Source: Desulfofustis sp. PB-SRB1 (lineage in GTDB: Bacteria > Desulfobacterota > Desulfobulbia > Desulfobulbales > Desulfocapsaceae). Taken from it: 64,000 nt of DNA. The notes beneath the pieces were generated by a model. That model did not search any database and was not told where the DNA came from. It worked only from the letters and a program-made list of their open reading frames with translations. The translations under genes and the position numbers were made by a program. The stretch lies in assembly GCA_016722945.1 (NCBI GenBank), contig JAEQMT010000023.1, positions 186,001-250,000 on the forward strand, written 5' to 3'. Positions 9,189 to 19,292 of the stretch are shown here, one piece after another (position 1 is the first letter of the stretch; the number at the start of each line of letters is the position of its first letter).

Positions 9189-10322
9189 ATGAACGGTCTC
9201 AATTTCAGGATCGCCTTACTTTTGGCGGTGCTGCTTGTCTCGGCCCAGCTACTGGCAACGGCGGTGGTGTTGGTTCTGGTGCTGGATGCGCGCTCAGCCG
9301 CCACCGTCCTTGGCACGCTAGGGGCGCCGCTGGTGATGTTCGGGCTGCTCACCACCGGCGTGCTTACCGGTATCGGCGTGCGCCGGGTTGCCCGCATCAC
9401 CGTGGAGCCGCTGGCCCGGCTGGTGGCCGCCGGTGCCGCCCAGCTCGATGACGACGAGCTGCTGAAAACCCGGCAATCAGATGCAAACGAGCTCAGCCGG
9501 CTCTCTTCCACCCTGCATTCGATGATGCTGCGCATCGAGCTGGACCGCCGCCGCCTGCGCGAAACCGTTTCCTCGCTGGAACATGCCAACGCCGAGCTCA
9601 AGGCCGCCCAGAGTGAGATGATCGAGGCCGAAAAACTGGCGGCGGTGGGCCGGCTGGCGGCGGGTCTCGCCCATGAGGTGGGCAATCCGCTGGGGATCAT
9701 CCAGGGCTATCTGGAGCTGCTCGATGATGAACAATCCGCCGATCGGCGCCTTGAGTTTTCCACCCACGCCCGCCAGGAACTTGCCCGGATCGATACCCTG
9801 CTGGCTAAGCTGCGCGACGTGGCCTCCCATAAACCGGCCGCGCCACAGCCGGTTTTTGTGGATGAGGTGTTGCGCGAGCTGCTGGCCGTACCGCTGCTGG
9901 TGAAACCAGCTCATATCAATCTGCTTACCGATATTGGTGAGAACCTGCTGGTGAACGGCGATCCCGAGGCGCTGCGCCAGCTCTTTCTCAATTGTCTGCT
10001 CAACGCGCGTGACGCGGTTGCCACCGGTGGAGCGGGGGTGTTCGGGGAAATCAGCGTTCGCGCCGGTTATGAAGGTGCAGATGCTGGCGAGCCCGTTGTG
10101 GTGGTGGAGATCGGCGATAATGGCGACGGTGTCGATGAGGCCGCCGCACCCCATCTGTTCGAGCCCTTTTTCACCACCAAGCCGCCCGGCGCCGGCACCG
10201 GTTTGGGGCTTTACGTCTGCCGCCTGCTGGTGGCCGCCCATGGCGGCGCCATCACCCTTACCAACCAGCCCGGCGGTGGCGCCATTGCCCGTATCACCCT
10301 GCCGGCTGTAGAGCGAAGATGA
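9189..10322 (+). CDS. Sensor histidine kinase, NtrB/PilS-like
   Basis: A 377-aa kinase with two N-terminal membrane helices (residues about 7-30 and 38-58), a HAMP-like linker, a coiled coil, HisKA with the His in GLAHEVGNPLG (residue 162) and HATPase motifs DNGDGVD and GTGLGLYV. The stop overlaps the next start (ATGA), so it is translationally coupled to the NtrC-type regulator and is its likely partner. No periplasmic sensor domain of note is visible. Because a sigma-54 promoter and pilY1 follow, a pilus-regulating PilS role is possible but not shown. Confidence 0.88.
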   Translation: MNGLNFRIALLLAVLLVSAQLLATAVVLVLVLDARSAATVLGTLGAPLVMFGLLTTGVLTGIGVRRVARITVEPLARLVAAGAAQLDDDELLKTRQSDANELSRLSSTLHSMMLRIELDRRRLRETVSSLEHANAELKAAQSEMIEAEKLAAVGRLAAGLAHEVGNPLGIIQGYLELLDDEQSADRRLEFSTHARQELARIDTLLAKLRDVASHKPAAPQPVFVDEVLRELLAVPLLVKPAHINLLTDIGENLLVNGDPEALRQLFLNCLLNARDAVATGGAGVFGEISVRAGYEGADAGEPVVVVEIGDNGDGVDEAAAPHLFEPFFTTKPPGAGTGLGLYVCRLLVAAHGGAITLTNQPGGGAIARITLPAVERR

Positions 10323-11725
10323 ACAAAGCTAAACTGCTGATCGTCGATGACGAACCGAATATGTGCACCATGCTCACCGCCATGGTCGCCCGCCACGGCT
10401 ACCAGGTGCAGAGTTGTGCCGATGGTGAGGCGGCGCTTTCGCTGATTGCGTCCGAGCAGTTTGATTTCATCCTCTGTGATGTAAAGATGCCGAAACTCGA
10501 CGGCCTGGGCTTTCTTGAACAGGGGCGCGAACATCTGGGTGAGACCACGGTGATCATGATGTCCGCCTACGGCACCATCGATCTGGCCATTGAGGCCATG
10601 CGGGCCGGGGCGTACGACTTCATCTCCAAACCGTTCAAGAGTGACGAGGTGCTGCTCGCCCTCAAAAAAGCGGCGGAGCGCGAGCGTCTGCGGCGTGAAA
10701 ATGCCGAACTCAAGCGCCGCCTGCAGACCCTCCAGGCGGCCACCGGTTTTGGCGCCATGATCGGCGCCAGCCGGGCCATTAAGGCGCTGTTTGCACGCGC
10801 CGAGCGGCTGGCGCCATATGACGCCACGGTGCTCATCACCGGTGAGTCGGGAACCGGCAAGGAGCTGGTGGCGCGCGGCCTGCACGACCTTTCACCACGT
10901 TCCGGCCAGCCCTTTATCGCGGTGAACTGCGGCGCTATCCCCGATCAGCTGCTGGAATCCGAACTTTTCGGCAATGTCAAAGGTGCGTTTACCGGCGCCG
11001 ATACCGCCCGGGCCGGGCTCTTCGAGGCGGCCCACGGCGGCACCTTGCTGCTCGATGAAATTGGTGAGCTGCCACTCACCATGCAGGTGGCGCTGCTGCG
11101 CGTGTTGCAGGAACGCGAGGTGCGCCGGCTGGGCGCCACCAGAACCACCTCGGTGGATGTCCGGGTGGTGGCCGCCACCGCGGTGGATCTCAGTGAGGCG
11201 GTGGCGGCCGGATCGTTTCGCGATGACCTCTATTACCGGGTCAACGTCCTGAACCTGCGGGTGCCGCCGCTGCGCGAACGACGCGAAGACATCCCCCTGC
11301 TGTGCCACCACTTTGTAAAAAAATTTAATAATCAATTCGGTCGTTCCATCAATGGGTTTACCCCCGCCGCCCTGAAACTGCTTTCTGGGTACCAGTGGCC
11401 CGGCAACGTACGCGAGCTGGAAAACGTCATCCAGCACGCCGTGTTGATGGCCCCGCACGAGATGATCGAGGTGGCCGATCTGCCCACCGGGCTGGGGGTT
11501 TCCGCCGAAGGTGCCGATTCGGCCCTGAGCCTCGCCTTAGGACTTGACACCCTCTCCGTAAAGGCGGCCCGGGCGCTTGTGGAAGCGCAGCTGATCAGGC
11601 TGGCGCTGGCTGAGTGCGGCGGCAACAAGAGCCGCGCCGCCGACCTACTGGAGCTGAGCTACCCGTCACTGCTCGCCAAGATCAAGGAGTATGGGATCGA
11701 TCGCGATGATGGCAAGTTTGTGTAA
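10319..11725 (+). CDS. Sigma-54-dependent NtrC-family response regulator
   Basis: At 468 aa, it has the classic three-part layout. The receiver has phospho-acceptor Asp54 ([12 protein letters not shown]). The AAA+ domain has Walker A GESGTGKE at residues 175-182, the sigma-54 contact loop GAFTGA at 222-227 and Walker [12 protein letters not shown]. The C-terminal Fis-type helix-turn-helix includes the segment [14 protein letters not shown]. It activates RNA polymerase with sigma-54. A good -24/-12 promoter lies 97 bases after its stop, before pilY1, so that gene is a natural target. Confidence 0.95.
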   Translation: MNKAKLLIVDDEPNMCTMLTAMVARHGYQVQSCADGEAALSLIASEQFDFILCDVKMPKLDGLGFLEQGREHLGETTVIMMSAYGTIDLAIEAMRAGAYDFISKPFKSDEVLLALKKAAERERLRRENAELKRRLQTLQAATGFGAMIGASRAIKALFARAERLAPYDATVLITGESGTGKELVARGLHDLSPRSGQPFIAVNCGAIPDQLLESELFGNVKGAFTGADTARAGLFEAAHGGTLLLDEIGELPLTMQVALLRVLQEREVRRLGATRTTSVDVRVVAATAVDLSEAVAAGSFRDDLYYRVNVLNLRVPPLRERREDIPLLCHHFVKKFNNQFGRSINGFTPAALKLLSGYQWPGNVRELENVIQHAVLMAPHEMIEVADLPTGLGVSAEGADSALSLALGLDTLSVKAARALVEAQLIRLALAECGGNKSRAADLLELSYPSLLAKIKEYGIDRDDGKFV

Positions 11726-11821
11726 ACATGACGGTCAACTTATCCCATACACTCACCCAAAACGCTATCAGGCGCCATGGTAACCATTTATTCTTCAATA
11801 ATATGTCAGCAATCTATATTT

Positions 11822-11837
11822 TGGCATATTTATTGCT
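11822..11837 (+). promoter_or_regulatory. Sigma-54 (-24/-12) promoter of pilY1
   Basis: The sequence TGGCATATTTATTGCT matches the -24/-12 consensus TGGCAYR-N4-TTGCW with exactly 10 bases between GG and GC. It lies 97 bases after the stop of a sigma-54 activator gene and 177 bases before pilY1, on the same strand. Transcription should begin near 11848. Confidence 0.75.
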
Positions 11838-11847
11838 TATAAAAAGT

Positions 11848-12013
11848 GAACTGTTTTTGTGCGTGCCGTTGCTCTGACCTGAATCGCTTATAACTCAGGG
11901 AATGAGTGTTGACCCAGGCCCGGATGGCGAGCGATCGCAGGGGGCTTTACCAAAATTCATCTATCGCGAAAGATAGACCTAAGGTAGGTAATATATTTAC
12001 TTAAGGATTTTAA
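11848..12013 (+). promoter_or_regulatory. Long, possibly structured 5' leader of pilY1
   Basis: From the predicted sigma-54 start to the ATG there are about 165 untranslated bases. Near 11958-11975 a perfect 6-bp hairpin (TCTATC / GATAGA) encloses a GCGAAA loop of GNRA type. It is followed by CCTAAG, which resembles half of a tetraloop receptor, and by repeated GGTAGGTA. This looks like a folded RNA element, but it does not match a riboswitch consensus I can name. Ribosome site AAGGA precedes ATG 12014. Confidence 0.4.
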
Positions 12014-12883
12014 ATGGATCGGTATAAAGGTGGGATATTAAGCTGGCTTGGAGGTAAGCGAGGTGTTGAGGTTGAGACGGACGGTGCTTCAGAGAGGAGG
12101 CGGTCTGTTGGAAATCGGATACCCGTAGTAAGTATCAAACGCTTGCATGCACTCGCGCTGGTTGCCCTGTCTATATTCATGACACTGCCGGGGAGTGCTC
12201 AAGAACTGCAGTTCGATTGCGGTGCAACCGCCAACGTCGACAGCGACAACGATGGTTTTGCCTGTCTTGAAGGTGACGTGAGCTGGCCCGATAATGTCGG
12301 CAACCGCAGTAGCGTCGATAACAATGCATTGTATCATCCTGGTGGCATTGATATATGCGCTGATGGTTTTGATCAAAACCTCTATGATGGTGACGCGGTT
12401 TGTTCCGATGCTTTTGAGTGCGTGGAGATTTACGACCACCCGTTGGTCAACAATTTTTCTGCGCCGCCGCCCAATATCATGTTGTTGATTGATAACTTCG
12501 CCATGTACTTTTCTGAAAACAGCTTTTCCAAGATAATTAATCCATATGATCTGCCATTTCATCCACATGACTATGCTCGAGAGGTTCCCTTTTTTCGATG
12601 GGGGGACGGTCGTGTAGTAGATGACCATTTCTCCACTTATGAAATTTATGCTGAAGCTGATGCATTGCACATCGGTGCTCACTGGCATGAAATCAACAAG
12701 GCGTGGTACAATCCCCACGATACCTACCTGCCGCCCCCTGATCCGGATCCGGATCCGGACTGGGAGTGGGACCCCGCTTCCGGATTGAATACGCTTTACC
12801 CACGCCTTTCTGAAGTATTAGATAACGATAACAATTCCTTGCTGCTCCCGCGGGGGGGTGGCAAACGACTTATACTGCACTAG
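12014..12883 (+). CDS. pilY1: PilY1-like pilus protein, N-terminal fragment
   Basis: First of three pieces of a 7.1-kb pilY1-like gene (about 2,370 aa if joined). A basic 37-residue N terminus precedes a hydrophobic signal-like stretch ending at GSAQ. A DxDxDG-like segment (DSDNDGFACLEGD) and a von Willebrand A-like start (PPNIMLLIDN) follow, but the metal-binding Ser residues expected in DxSxS are replaced (DNFAM). A Pro-Asp repeat PPPDPDPDPD is near the end. The frame ends at TAG 12881, just after a run of seven G at 12852-12858. Adding one G (or removing two) restores the reading frame into the next fragment. Confidence 0.75.
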   Translation: MDRYKGGILSWLGGKRGVEVETDGASERRRSVGNRIPVVSIKRLHALALVALSIFMTLPGSAQELQFDCGATANVDSDNDGFACLEGDVSWPDNVGNRSSVDNNALYHPGGIDICADGFDQNLYDGDAVCSDAFECVEIYDHPLVNNFSAPPPNIMLLIDNFAMYFSENSFSKIINPYDLPFHPHDYAREVPFFRWGDGRVVDDHFSTYEIYAEADALHIGAHWHEINKAWYNPHDTYLPPPDPDPDPDWEWDPASGLNTLYPRLSEVLDNDNNSLLLPRGGGKRLILH

Positions 12884-15396
12884 GCTATCTCCAAACAGAA
12901 TCCACCAGTACCCAGATATCAGACAACGGTGCGGTTTTGCACCATTTTGCCTATCCCCGTGATATCAATGGCCCCCATGTCAGGCTCCGAACTTCAGCGT
13001 CGTATGCAAACATCCCCAACCCTGCCTTAGATAGCGCGACAAGGCCTTCTAGCGGTGCTATTCAAACCTGCCCCAACTATTATAATGAGGTCGACTATCC
13101 CGAATCGAGAAGGAGCTTGGTAACCGCTGCCGCCGATAAATTGATGGTGACACCCCACCATGGCTCTACGGTTGCGTTCTTAAATAAATGTGAAGGCTTC
13201 AAATATCATGGTAATGGCTCAATTACTTACGGCACTGGTGGTGATTTTTCAAGTGGCAATATAAATATAGCGAGGTTTACGAGCGTTGTCCTGCCGCCTG
13301 ATTACACAGACCCAGCAGAGCTAGAAGCTATTTTACATTTTGAACTTTCCAGCAAAGATGGCTCTGCTCCCACTGATTACAAGGGTACAAATCTGTCCCT
13401 GTGGGGGGCGGAATGGGTCGTCGGAAACAACACGAGCACCACTCCATGCGATGACCCAGAATTTTTCCTTGAGACTGTTACGACTGGTGTTCCTAGAGCT
13501 GTGGGCACAATCACAGCTTACACTATAGCCGATAATGACTGTACTGGCTGGCGGGATGAACGAGAGACTGATGACAATGTGGATAAAACGGGAACACTGA
13601 GTATTGACGTATCCACAATTGTGCGGGAAATAATTGGGCGGAACGACTGGAAGGAGGGCGATCCGATTACCATTGTATTTAAATCTAATAGTACGACTGA
13701 CGGTGAGGTTGATAACTTCGCGTTGCACTTTCGCACTCCTGGCACAAAAATGCAGGCACGAACCTATGACGAGGACTTCGACTACGATCTGCGGGAAATC
13801 GGATCTCGACATATGGGCCACGCATACACTACCCAAAGCGAGATACTAAAAACACATTGGGCTTCTGATAGTGGGAAATTGAGGAGCCCCGAGGCAGGCC
13901 TTGCCTGGTTGCCGGATTACCCCAAAACCGGGTTTTACCACCTCTTTGTCCATATTCCACCCCAGGCAAATGACCCCGCCGCCCAATATGAAATTGTTAA
14001 TAGGGATAATGTTCTCCTTGGCACCGTCGAAGTAGAGAATGATCCTCTTAATCAGTATAATACGAGCGATGACCTTAATAAGGGTAATAAAGCACGTTGG
14101 GTGGAACTGGTGGAAACCGCGAAGCTGGCCAGTGGCATAAACGGTACACAAACCCCTGTCACAACATTAAGCCTCAATGCGGGCGACCTTATGGTCGCCC
14201 CCCGTTTTGGCGCGACCTCAGAAGACTCCGCGACCTTCAGGATTGGCGACGATGATCAACTCTATACGGTAACCGGCAGTACGACAACCTCGTTGGACTT
14301 TACCCCGGCGATCACTACGGACTATGACGCCGACACCAAAATTGTCTTCGATAAATTCTGGTATTTTGAGGCCGACCGTGACCATTTTACCATGCAACTT
14401 GCCGCGGCCGCACCTGGTGGGGCAGATTACATTACCGTCACCAAAACCCCTGCTGATTTTACCCCGGAGCCGGGCGCCGTTATCCAGATAGGCGGCGACG
14501 AAGAAAAATATACCGTGCTGGCCGGCAGCAACGCCAACACACTTAACATTGCGGTACACAGAGCCTATGCTTCGGATGAAGTTACCGGTTTACAGAAAAA
14601 ATATCCCGGCAATGCCGACATTATATACCATCATCCGCGAAAACAGCTCCAAATACATCAAATACATCATCTTGCCTGGCAGGTGGTTGACGATCGTGAT
14701 CACTATCTTACCAGCACCATTGAACCATTGACGTACAAACATCAAAAAAACTCGAGGAAGCCAATCGAAGACGGCCCCTTATGGGTGGTCTTTGAGGACT
14801 TTGGCCAAACTGTGGAGGTAGGTGATTATATACCAATTCAAGGCTACGATTATAAAATAACCAAAGTTGAGAGACCCACTGGTCAGATCAAGGTAACCCT
14901 GGTTAACGATACGGATCCTGCTGTAGTATTTGATGGTTTAGATTTGCAACGTACAGATTACATTTCTGTTCGGGATACTGATACGATTAGTTATTCCGGC
15001 GGCTTGGCAGAACCTGGCGATTTTGTCAAGATAGGCGATATGAACGGGGCCTATCAGATCTCACCCGGCACTGAGGGCAATACCCTTTTTATTAAGCACA
15101 AGTTTCACGCCCGCCATATTCTCCCGCATCAGCAAGGCAGCCGGGTCACTATTCTGCGCCCGTATCTGGTGGTGACCGACACCCACGACATCTTCGACCA
15201 ACCCCTTGGCGGCCTCACCACCCAGGTGTATCGTTGGCGCGATCTGGACTCATTCTCGATCGATGATGAGTTGAAAATATCTGAGACTAATCTCTCATTT
15301 GATGATGGCGAACTGGTTCGTGTCGGGCGTGGTGAAAGTTGCGGCGAGTACGAGTGCCTGTCTGAGGCTCAATACGATGCACTCTTGCCCCCGTGA
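12859..15396 (+). CDS. pilY1: PilY1-like protein, middle fragment (frameshifted)
   Basis: This continues the pilY1-like protein in another frame after the G7 tract; sensible sequence starts at once with WQTTYTALGYLQ, so no separate start is needed (a TTG at 12937 is only formal). The piece is large, secreted-type and Asp/Thr-rich, with repeated short modules such as DYISVRDTDTISYSGG and EPGDFVKIGD that look like beta-rich binding repeats. No enzyme motif is visible. It ends at TGA 15394, just after a run of five C (15388-15392). Removing one C joins it to the next fragment. Confidence 0.65.
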   Translation, partial: WQTTYTALGYLQTESTSTQISDNGAVLHHFAYPRDINGPHVRLRTSASYANIPNPALDSATRPSSGAIQTCPNYYNEVDYPESRRSLVTAAADKLMVTPHHGSTVAFLNKCEGFKYHGNGSITYGTGGDFSSGNINIARFTSVVLPPDYTDPAELEAILHFELSSKDGSAPTDYKGTNLSLWGAEWVVGNNTSTTPCDDPEFFLETVTTGVPRAVGTITAYTIADNDCTGWRDERETDDNVDKTGTLSIDVSTIVREIIGRNDWKEGDPITIVFKSNSTTDGEVDNFALHFRTPGTKMQARTYDEDFDYDLREIGSRHMGHAYTTQSEILKTHWASDSGKLRSPEAGLAWLPDYPKTGFYHLFVHIPPQANDPAAQYEIVNRDNVLLGTVEVENDPLNQYNTSDDLNKGNKARWVELVETAKLASGINGTQTPVTTLSLNAGDLMVAPRFGATSEDSATFRIGDDDQLYTVTGSTTTSLDFTPAITTDYDADTKIVFDKFWYFEADRDHFTMQLAAAAPGGADYITVTKTPADFTPEPGAVIQIGGDEEKYTVLAGSNANTLNIAVHRAYASDEVTGLQKKYPGNADIIYHHPRKQLQIHQIHHLAWQVVDDRDHYLTSTIEPLTYKHQKNSRKPIEDGPLWVVFEDFGQTVEVGDYIPIQGYDYKITKVERPTGQIKVTLVNDTDPAVVFDGLDLQRTDYISVRDTDTISYSGGLAEPGDFVKIGDMNGAYQISPGTEGNTLFIKHKFHARHILPHQQGSRVTILRPYLVVTDTHDIFDQPLGGLTTQVYRWRDLDSFSIDDELKISETNLSFDDGELVRVGRGESCGEYECLSEAQYDALLPP

Positions 15397-18300
15397 TAAT
15401 TTTGTCCGGTCCAGTGGAGCTGTTACCGCCTCAGACGACCCTGAGGAAGAATCCTCCACGATCACCATTTCACGTGATGATCTTTCCGACTACCAGATCA
15501 CAGGGCTCTTCTTCAGCCCCGCAAACAGCTATGATGAATATCGAGTCATCTCCGCGGCTGGCAATAGCTTAACCTTCTCCCCTCGGCTCAACGCAAATCT
15601 TGCGAAGAATGAGCGGTTGATATTTGACACGGAGATCTTCGTCCGTACGCCGGTTGAAGAGGTGTGGAATATGAGGAATTGGCTCTACTATTACTATACA
15701 GCAAGAGACCGGAATTACGCAAACGTAGGGTCAGCCGTGGCGGATGCCAGGGGGGCTAATATCGGCCTTTATAGTCTGGTGGATACCACCGGGAGAAATG
15801 ATTATTTTCCACTAGCTGGTATATATCACGATTTTGGATATGATGTGGACGGCGCTCGGGTGGTACCGCAGCCGGTCAAGTTGCCTAACGGGCTGGACAA
15901 GACCCAAGAATTGCTGAAAGAGCTAGAGTCATTAGAGTTTGATATGGGGTACTGGTACACGATGCCCATGGCGCTTGGCGATATCGGCCGCTACTTTGAT
16001 CAGACTGATGAGGATACCTTTGATAATGCCAGCGGATTGGTCGCCACCACGGATAATGAAAACATGTTTTATCCTCAAGAGGCTACCCCCGAAGGCAGCA
16101 ACTTCCCCTGGACGCCAGGCTCCAATAACCCTTGGTATACTGAAAAAGATGGTGGGTCCTGCCAGAATAGCGCCGTCATCTTCCTGGGCATCTCTGAAAC
16201 AGAAAAATACGGTGACTACAATATATTTGAGTTTGATCCTGTCCCCGGAGTATATGGTGAAACCGGTATATCCTCCGCACCCAACGCCGATGGGGATGAC
16301 TCCTCGGACTATGACGGATCTCAAAATCCACCAGATGATGCCGACGATGCCAAAAAATATTATGGTGATACTGAAGATAATACCTACTCAGATATCGCCA
16401 TGCATTACTATGAGCGTGATTTGAATACGAATTTGCCCAACAAAGGAAAGGTAACCGACTATGATCAGAACCCAGCCCAAAATCTGAATTTCTATGCCAT
16501 CACCCAGGGACAAATGGCCCCTTTATCCGGCAAAGATGGCTTGAGTTGTCCTCCCGCATGCCAGTGGCCGGTTGACTTCATTTATGAAGAGGAGATAGAT
16601 CCACCCAATGGATCTGGCTGGCAAGTTTATGACAAAAATAATACCATTCACGAGGGCCTTCAAAAAACAAGAGCGGGATACGATGAGACCGATGTACTGG
16701 CCGATCTCTACCATGCCTCAGTGAGCGGGCGCGGCGAGTTCATTGCGGCACAGTCCAACCGGGATATCTCCGATGGGCTGAGCCGATTTATTACCAGCAT
16801 CGTCGACGATAGCCTCTCCGGCGCCGCCGCCGGCATAACGCAAACGCAGGTCCTTAAAGATGATGTTCAGGTCTACCTTGCCTCACTGAAATCGGATGAT
16901 TGGAGCGGCGATGTCAAGGCGTTTGAACTCTATTCCCAAGAGGAGTATGATCTCAGGAAAGAAGAATTAAGGCTAGCGGGAGATGAGGATGCCCTCCCTG
17001 AATTCTTACCGGGTGAGCCCAAGCCAGTAGCCCGCTGGCAGGCCTCCTTGGCAAACAGAAATAGGGCACATGATGACCGGGTCGTCATTTCCTTCCGAAA
17101 CGCCGGCGCATCCAGCGGGGGAATTGCCTTCAAAGTGCCGACTGACCCTTTTAACCCCTCAAGTACGGAGATTTCAGAAGATGACCTTAACGATTACTTC
17201 GGTCTCCCGACAGAGGCTAGTGAAGGATCGGATAGGACGAGAAATCTGATCAATTATCTGCGCGGCGACGATGCCCAGGAGGCGCCGGTTGGTACTTTTC
17301 GCTCCCGGCGGGGGGCCGTTGAAGATGAGACTGTCAGCCCACCTTCCGAAGTTCAAGGGCATTTTTTCCTTGGTGATTTCGTCAATTCGTCGCCGGTACT
17401 CTATACAAGTGGTGCAGGAAGTGTGGGAGACGATAGTAATGCCCGGTTGTTTGTCGGCGGCAACGCCGGCGGGCTGCATGTGTTTAATCCAAATAGTGGA
17501 GAAAACGGCCAACAAGGCGGGAAGGAGGAACTGTTTTATATCCCCAGTTTTGTCTACCCCAACTTGACGGAATTGAGCGACCTCAGATACGATCATAAAT
17601 TTTTCGTGGACGGCCCCATCTATATTGCCCAACTCGATGATCGTAACCCCAACACTGTCGATACGGTGTTGCTTACCGGCGGGCTTAATAAAGGGGGGAA
17701 AGGCTACTATGCCCTGAGGGTGAATCAAATTATCAGCAACGCCAGCGAGGACAATGCTGCTGCTGCCAATATCGTCGCCTGGGAATATCCCAGTGAATTG
17801 GCTGCAACCGACGGTGTTCAAATGACCGATGTCAACAGCCTCATGGGATATAGCTATAGCCCGGCATATACTGTTCGTTCAAACGATGCTGTTGTTGAAA
17901 GTAATGGCTCAACAACGGAATGGATGGTGGTGTTTGGCAACGGTTATAACAGCAGTAACGGGACGGCAGCTTTAATCATCCTCGGACTCAACAACGATGG
18001 CTCCATAAGGTGGCGTAAGGAACTTGATACCGGTTTTGGAGGTAATGAAGACTCATCGCGCTGCAATGGTTTGTCCGCGCCGGCCTTGATCGATATCGAT
18101 AACGATGCCAGGGTGGATTTTGCCTTTGCCGGCGATCTCTTTGGCAATATGTGGAAATTTGATTTGCGCGATCCTGACCATCGTAACTGGGAAATATATT
18201 TCCAAGACGCCGCTGGCGTGCCGCAACCGCTCTTTAGAGCTCATGGCGCCTATCGGAACACCACTGATGGCTGGGTAAATACCGATCAACCGATCACCAC

Positions 18301-19132
18301 CCAGCCCGAGGTAATGTCGGCGAGTTGCGCTTTTGGTCAGTCAGGCTATATGGTGCTGTTCGGTACCGGTCGCCTGCTTGCCCAAAACGAGAATTTTGAT
18401 CAGTCACCCAATACCTTCTACGGCATCTGGGATATGAGCCCGGCTTTTGATACTATCGATGACGACGGGAACAATCCAGGGCGCGCTAAGTATCTTGGCG
18501 CCCTACAACCGCCTATCGGCGAATCTAATCGGTTGGACTGGCAAGAGGACCGGATCTTATCAGCACTCTCGGGCCAATCCCTGCTGCGCCAGTTTGTCCA
18601 ACTTGAAGGCACCAATGAGCTTGATATAAGATATCGGATTACCACCAATCATCCCGATCATCAAATCAATTGGTATAACCCGGGAACAGGAAATGGTGAA
18701 CACGTTGGCTGGTACTACGAGTTGCCCGCTGCTACCGAACGGATGGTAAACAATCCCAGAGTAGCCGATGGGATAGTGAGTTTTATTTCAACGGCGATGA
18801 CGGCGCCGATGTGCTCATCAGGATTTAGGTCGTATATTCACGCCCTGGACGCATGCTCGGGAAACCGTCTTAATCTGCCCTATTTCAACATAAACGGTGA
18901 CCTGCTATTGAATTCGGGGGATTTGATCAATATCGGCACGGTCGATGACGAGGATATTCAGGTTCCGGTAAGTGCGGTTTCTCGGGAAGGGCGTCTTTTT
19001 ATGGGGAGCGCACTTGCTGTCGGTGAGGATGGCGGGATAACATTGTTTACTAATTCAAGCGGTGAAATAGAACCGATCGTAACCAAGCCTGAGCAGCTGG
19101 GCATAACCCACTGGCGAGAGATTAGAGACTAG
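15389..19132 (+). CDS. pilY1: PilY1-like protein, C-terminal beta-propeller fragment
   Basis: This carries the conserved C-terminal PilY1 domain. FLGDFVNSSPVLYTS and LFVGGNAGGLHVFNP are propeller signatures, with YDHKFFVDGPIY following. The calcium-binding-like loop DIDNDARVDFAFAGDLFGNM precedes the conserved WKFDL. PilY1/PilC proteins are tip adhesins and regulators of type IV pili, exposed on the outer surface. The formal ATG at 15299 is an artefact of the frameshift; protein-like sequence begins near 15389 with RDNFVRSSG. The downstream end is intact at 19132. Confidence 0.85.
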   Translation, partial: PRDNFVRSSGAVTASDDPEEESSTITISRDDLSDYQITGLFFSPANSYDEYRVISAAGNSLTFSPRLNANLAKNERLIFDTEIFVRTPVEEVWNMRNWLYYYYTARDRNYANVGSAVADARGANIGLYSLVDTTGRNDYFPLAGIYHDFGYDVDGARVVPQPVKLPNGLDKTQELLKELESLEFDMGYWYTMPMALGDIGRYFDQTDEDTFDNASGLVATTDNENMFYPQEATPEGSNFPWTPGSNNPWYTEKDGGSCQNSAVIFLGISETEKYGDYNIFEFDPVPGVYGETGISSAPNADGDDSSDYDGSQNPPDDADDAKKYYGDTEDNTYSDIAMHYYERDLNTNLPNKGKVTDYDQNPAQNLNFYAITQGQMAPLSGKDGLSCPPACQWPVDFIYEEEIDPPNGSGWQVYDKNNTIHEGLQKTRAGYDETDVLADLYHASVSGRGEFIAAQSNRDISDGLSRFITSIVDDSLSGAAAGITQTQVLKDDVQVYLASLKSDDWSGDVKAFELYSQEEYDLRKEELRLAGDEDALPEFLPGEPKPVARWQASLANRNRAHDDRVVISFRNAGASSGGIAFKVPTDPFNPSSTEISEDDLNDYFGLPTEASEGSDRTRNLINYLRGDDAQEAPVGTFRSRRGAVEDETVSPPSEVQGHFFLGDFVNSSPVLYTSGAGSVGDDSNARLFVGGNAGGLHVFNPNSGENGQQGGKEELFYIPSFVYPNLTELSDLRYDHKFFVDGPIYIAQLDDRNPNTVDTVLLTGGLNKGGKGYYALRVNQIISNASEDNAAAANIVAWEYPSELAATDGVQMTDVNSLMGYSYSPAYTVRSNDAVVESNGSTTEWMVVFGNGYNSSNGTAALIILGLNNDGSIRWRKELDTGFGGNEDSSRCNGLSAPALIDIDNDARVDFAFAGDLFGNMWKFDLRDPDHRNWEIYFQDAAGVPQPLFRAHGAYRNTTDGWVNTDQPITTQPEVMSASCAFGQSGYMVLFGTGRLLAQNENFDQSPNTFYGIWDMSPAFDTIDDDGNNPGRAKYLGALQPPIGESNRLDWQEDRILSALSGQSLLRQFVQLEGTNELDIRYRITTNHPDHQINWYNPGTGNGEHVGWYYELPAATERMVNNPRVADGIVSFISTAMTAPMCSSGFRSYIHALDACSGNRLNLPYFNINGDLLLNSGDLINIGTVDDEDIQVPVSAVSREGRLFMGSALAVGEDGGITLFTNSSGEIEPIVTKPEQLGITHWREIRD

Positions 19133-19292
19133 ATACCCGGTGCTCAGAAACGGCAAATGGTGGCTCATGGTTTATAGTTATGCGTGAACAAACTGCCGAT
19201 GTGTGGGAGGCGGATTAATCGCACGAAATGAGAAGAGGTTTTGGTAACTCAGTGGTGTAGTTAAAAACCCTTATTATCGGTGAGATAAGCAA

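Noticed and set aside
11848..12013. c-di-GMP or cGAMP (GEMM) riboswitch in the pilY1 leader
   Set aside because: Some motifs recall GEMM (CCTAA, GGTAGGTA), but the conserved CACGCACAGGGCAAACC and ACGCAAAGCC blocks are missing and the order is wrong.
12881..12883. Stop in pilY1 explained by recoding
   Set aside because: The codon is TAG, not UGA, and sensible protein continues in another frame right after the G7 run, so a frameshift is the better explanation.
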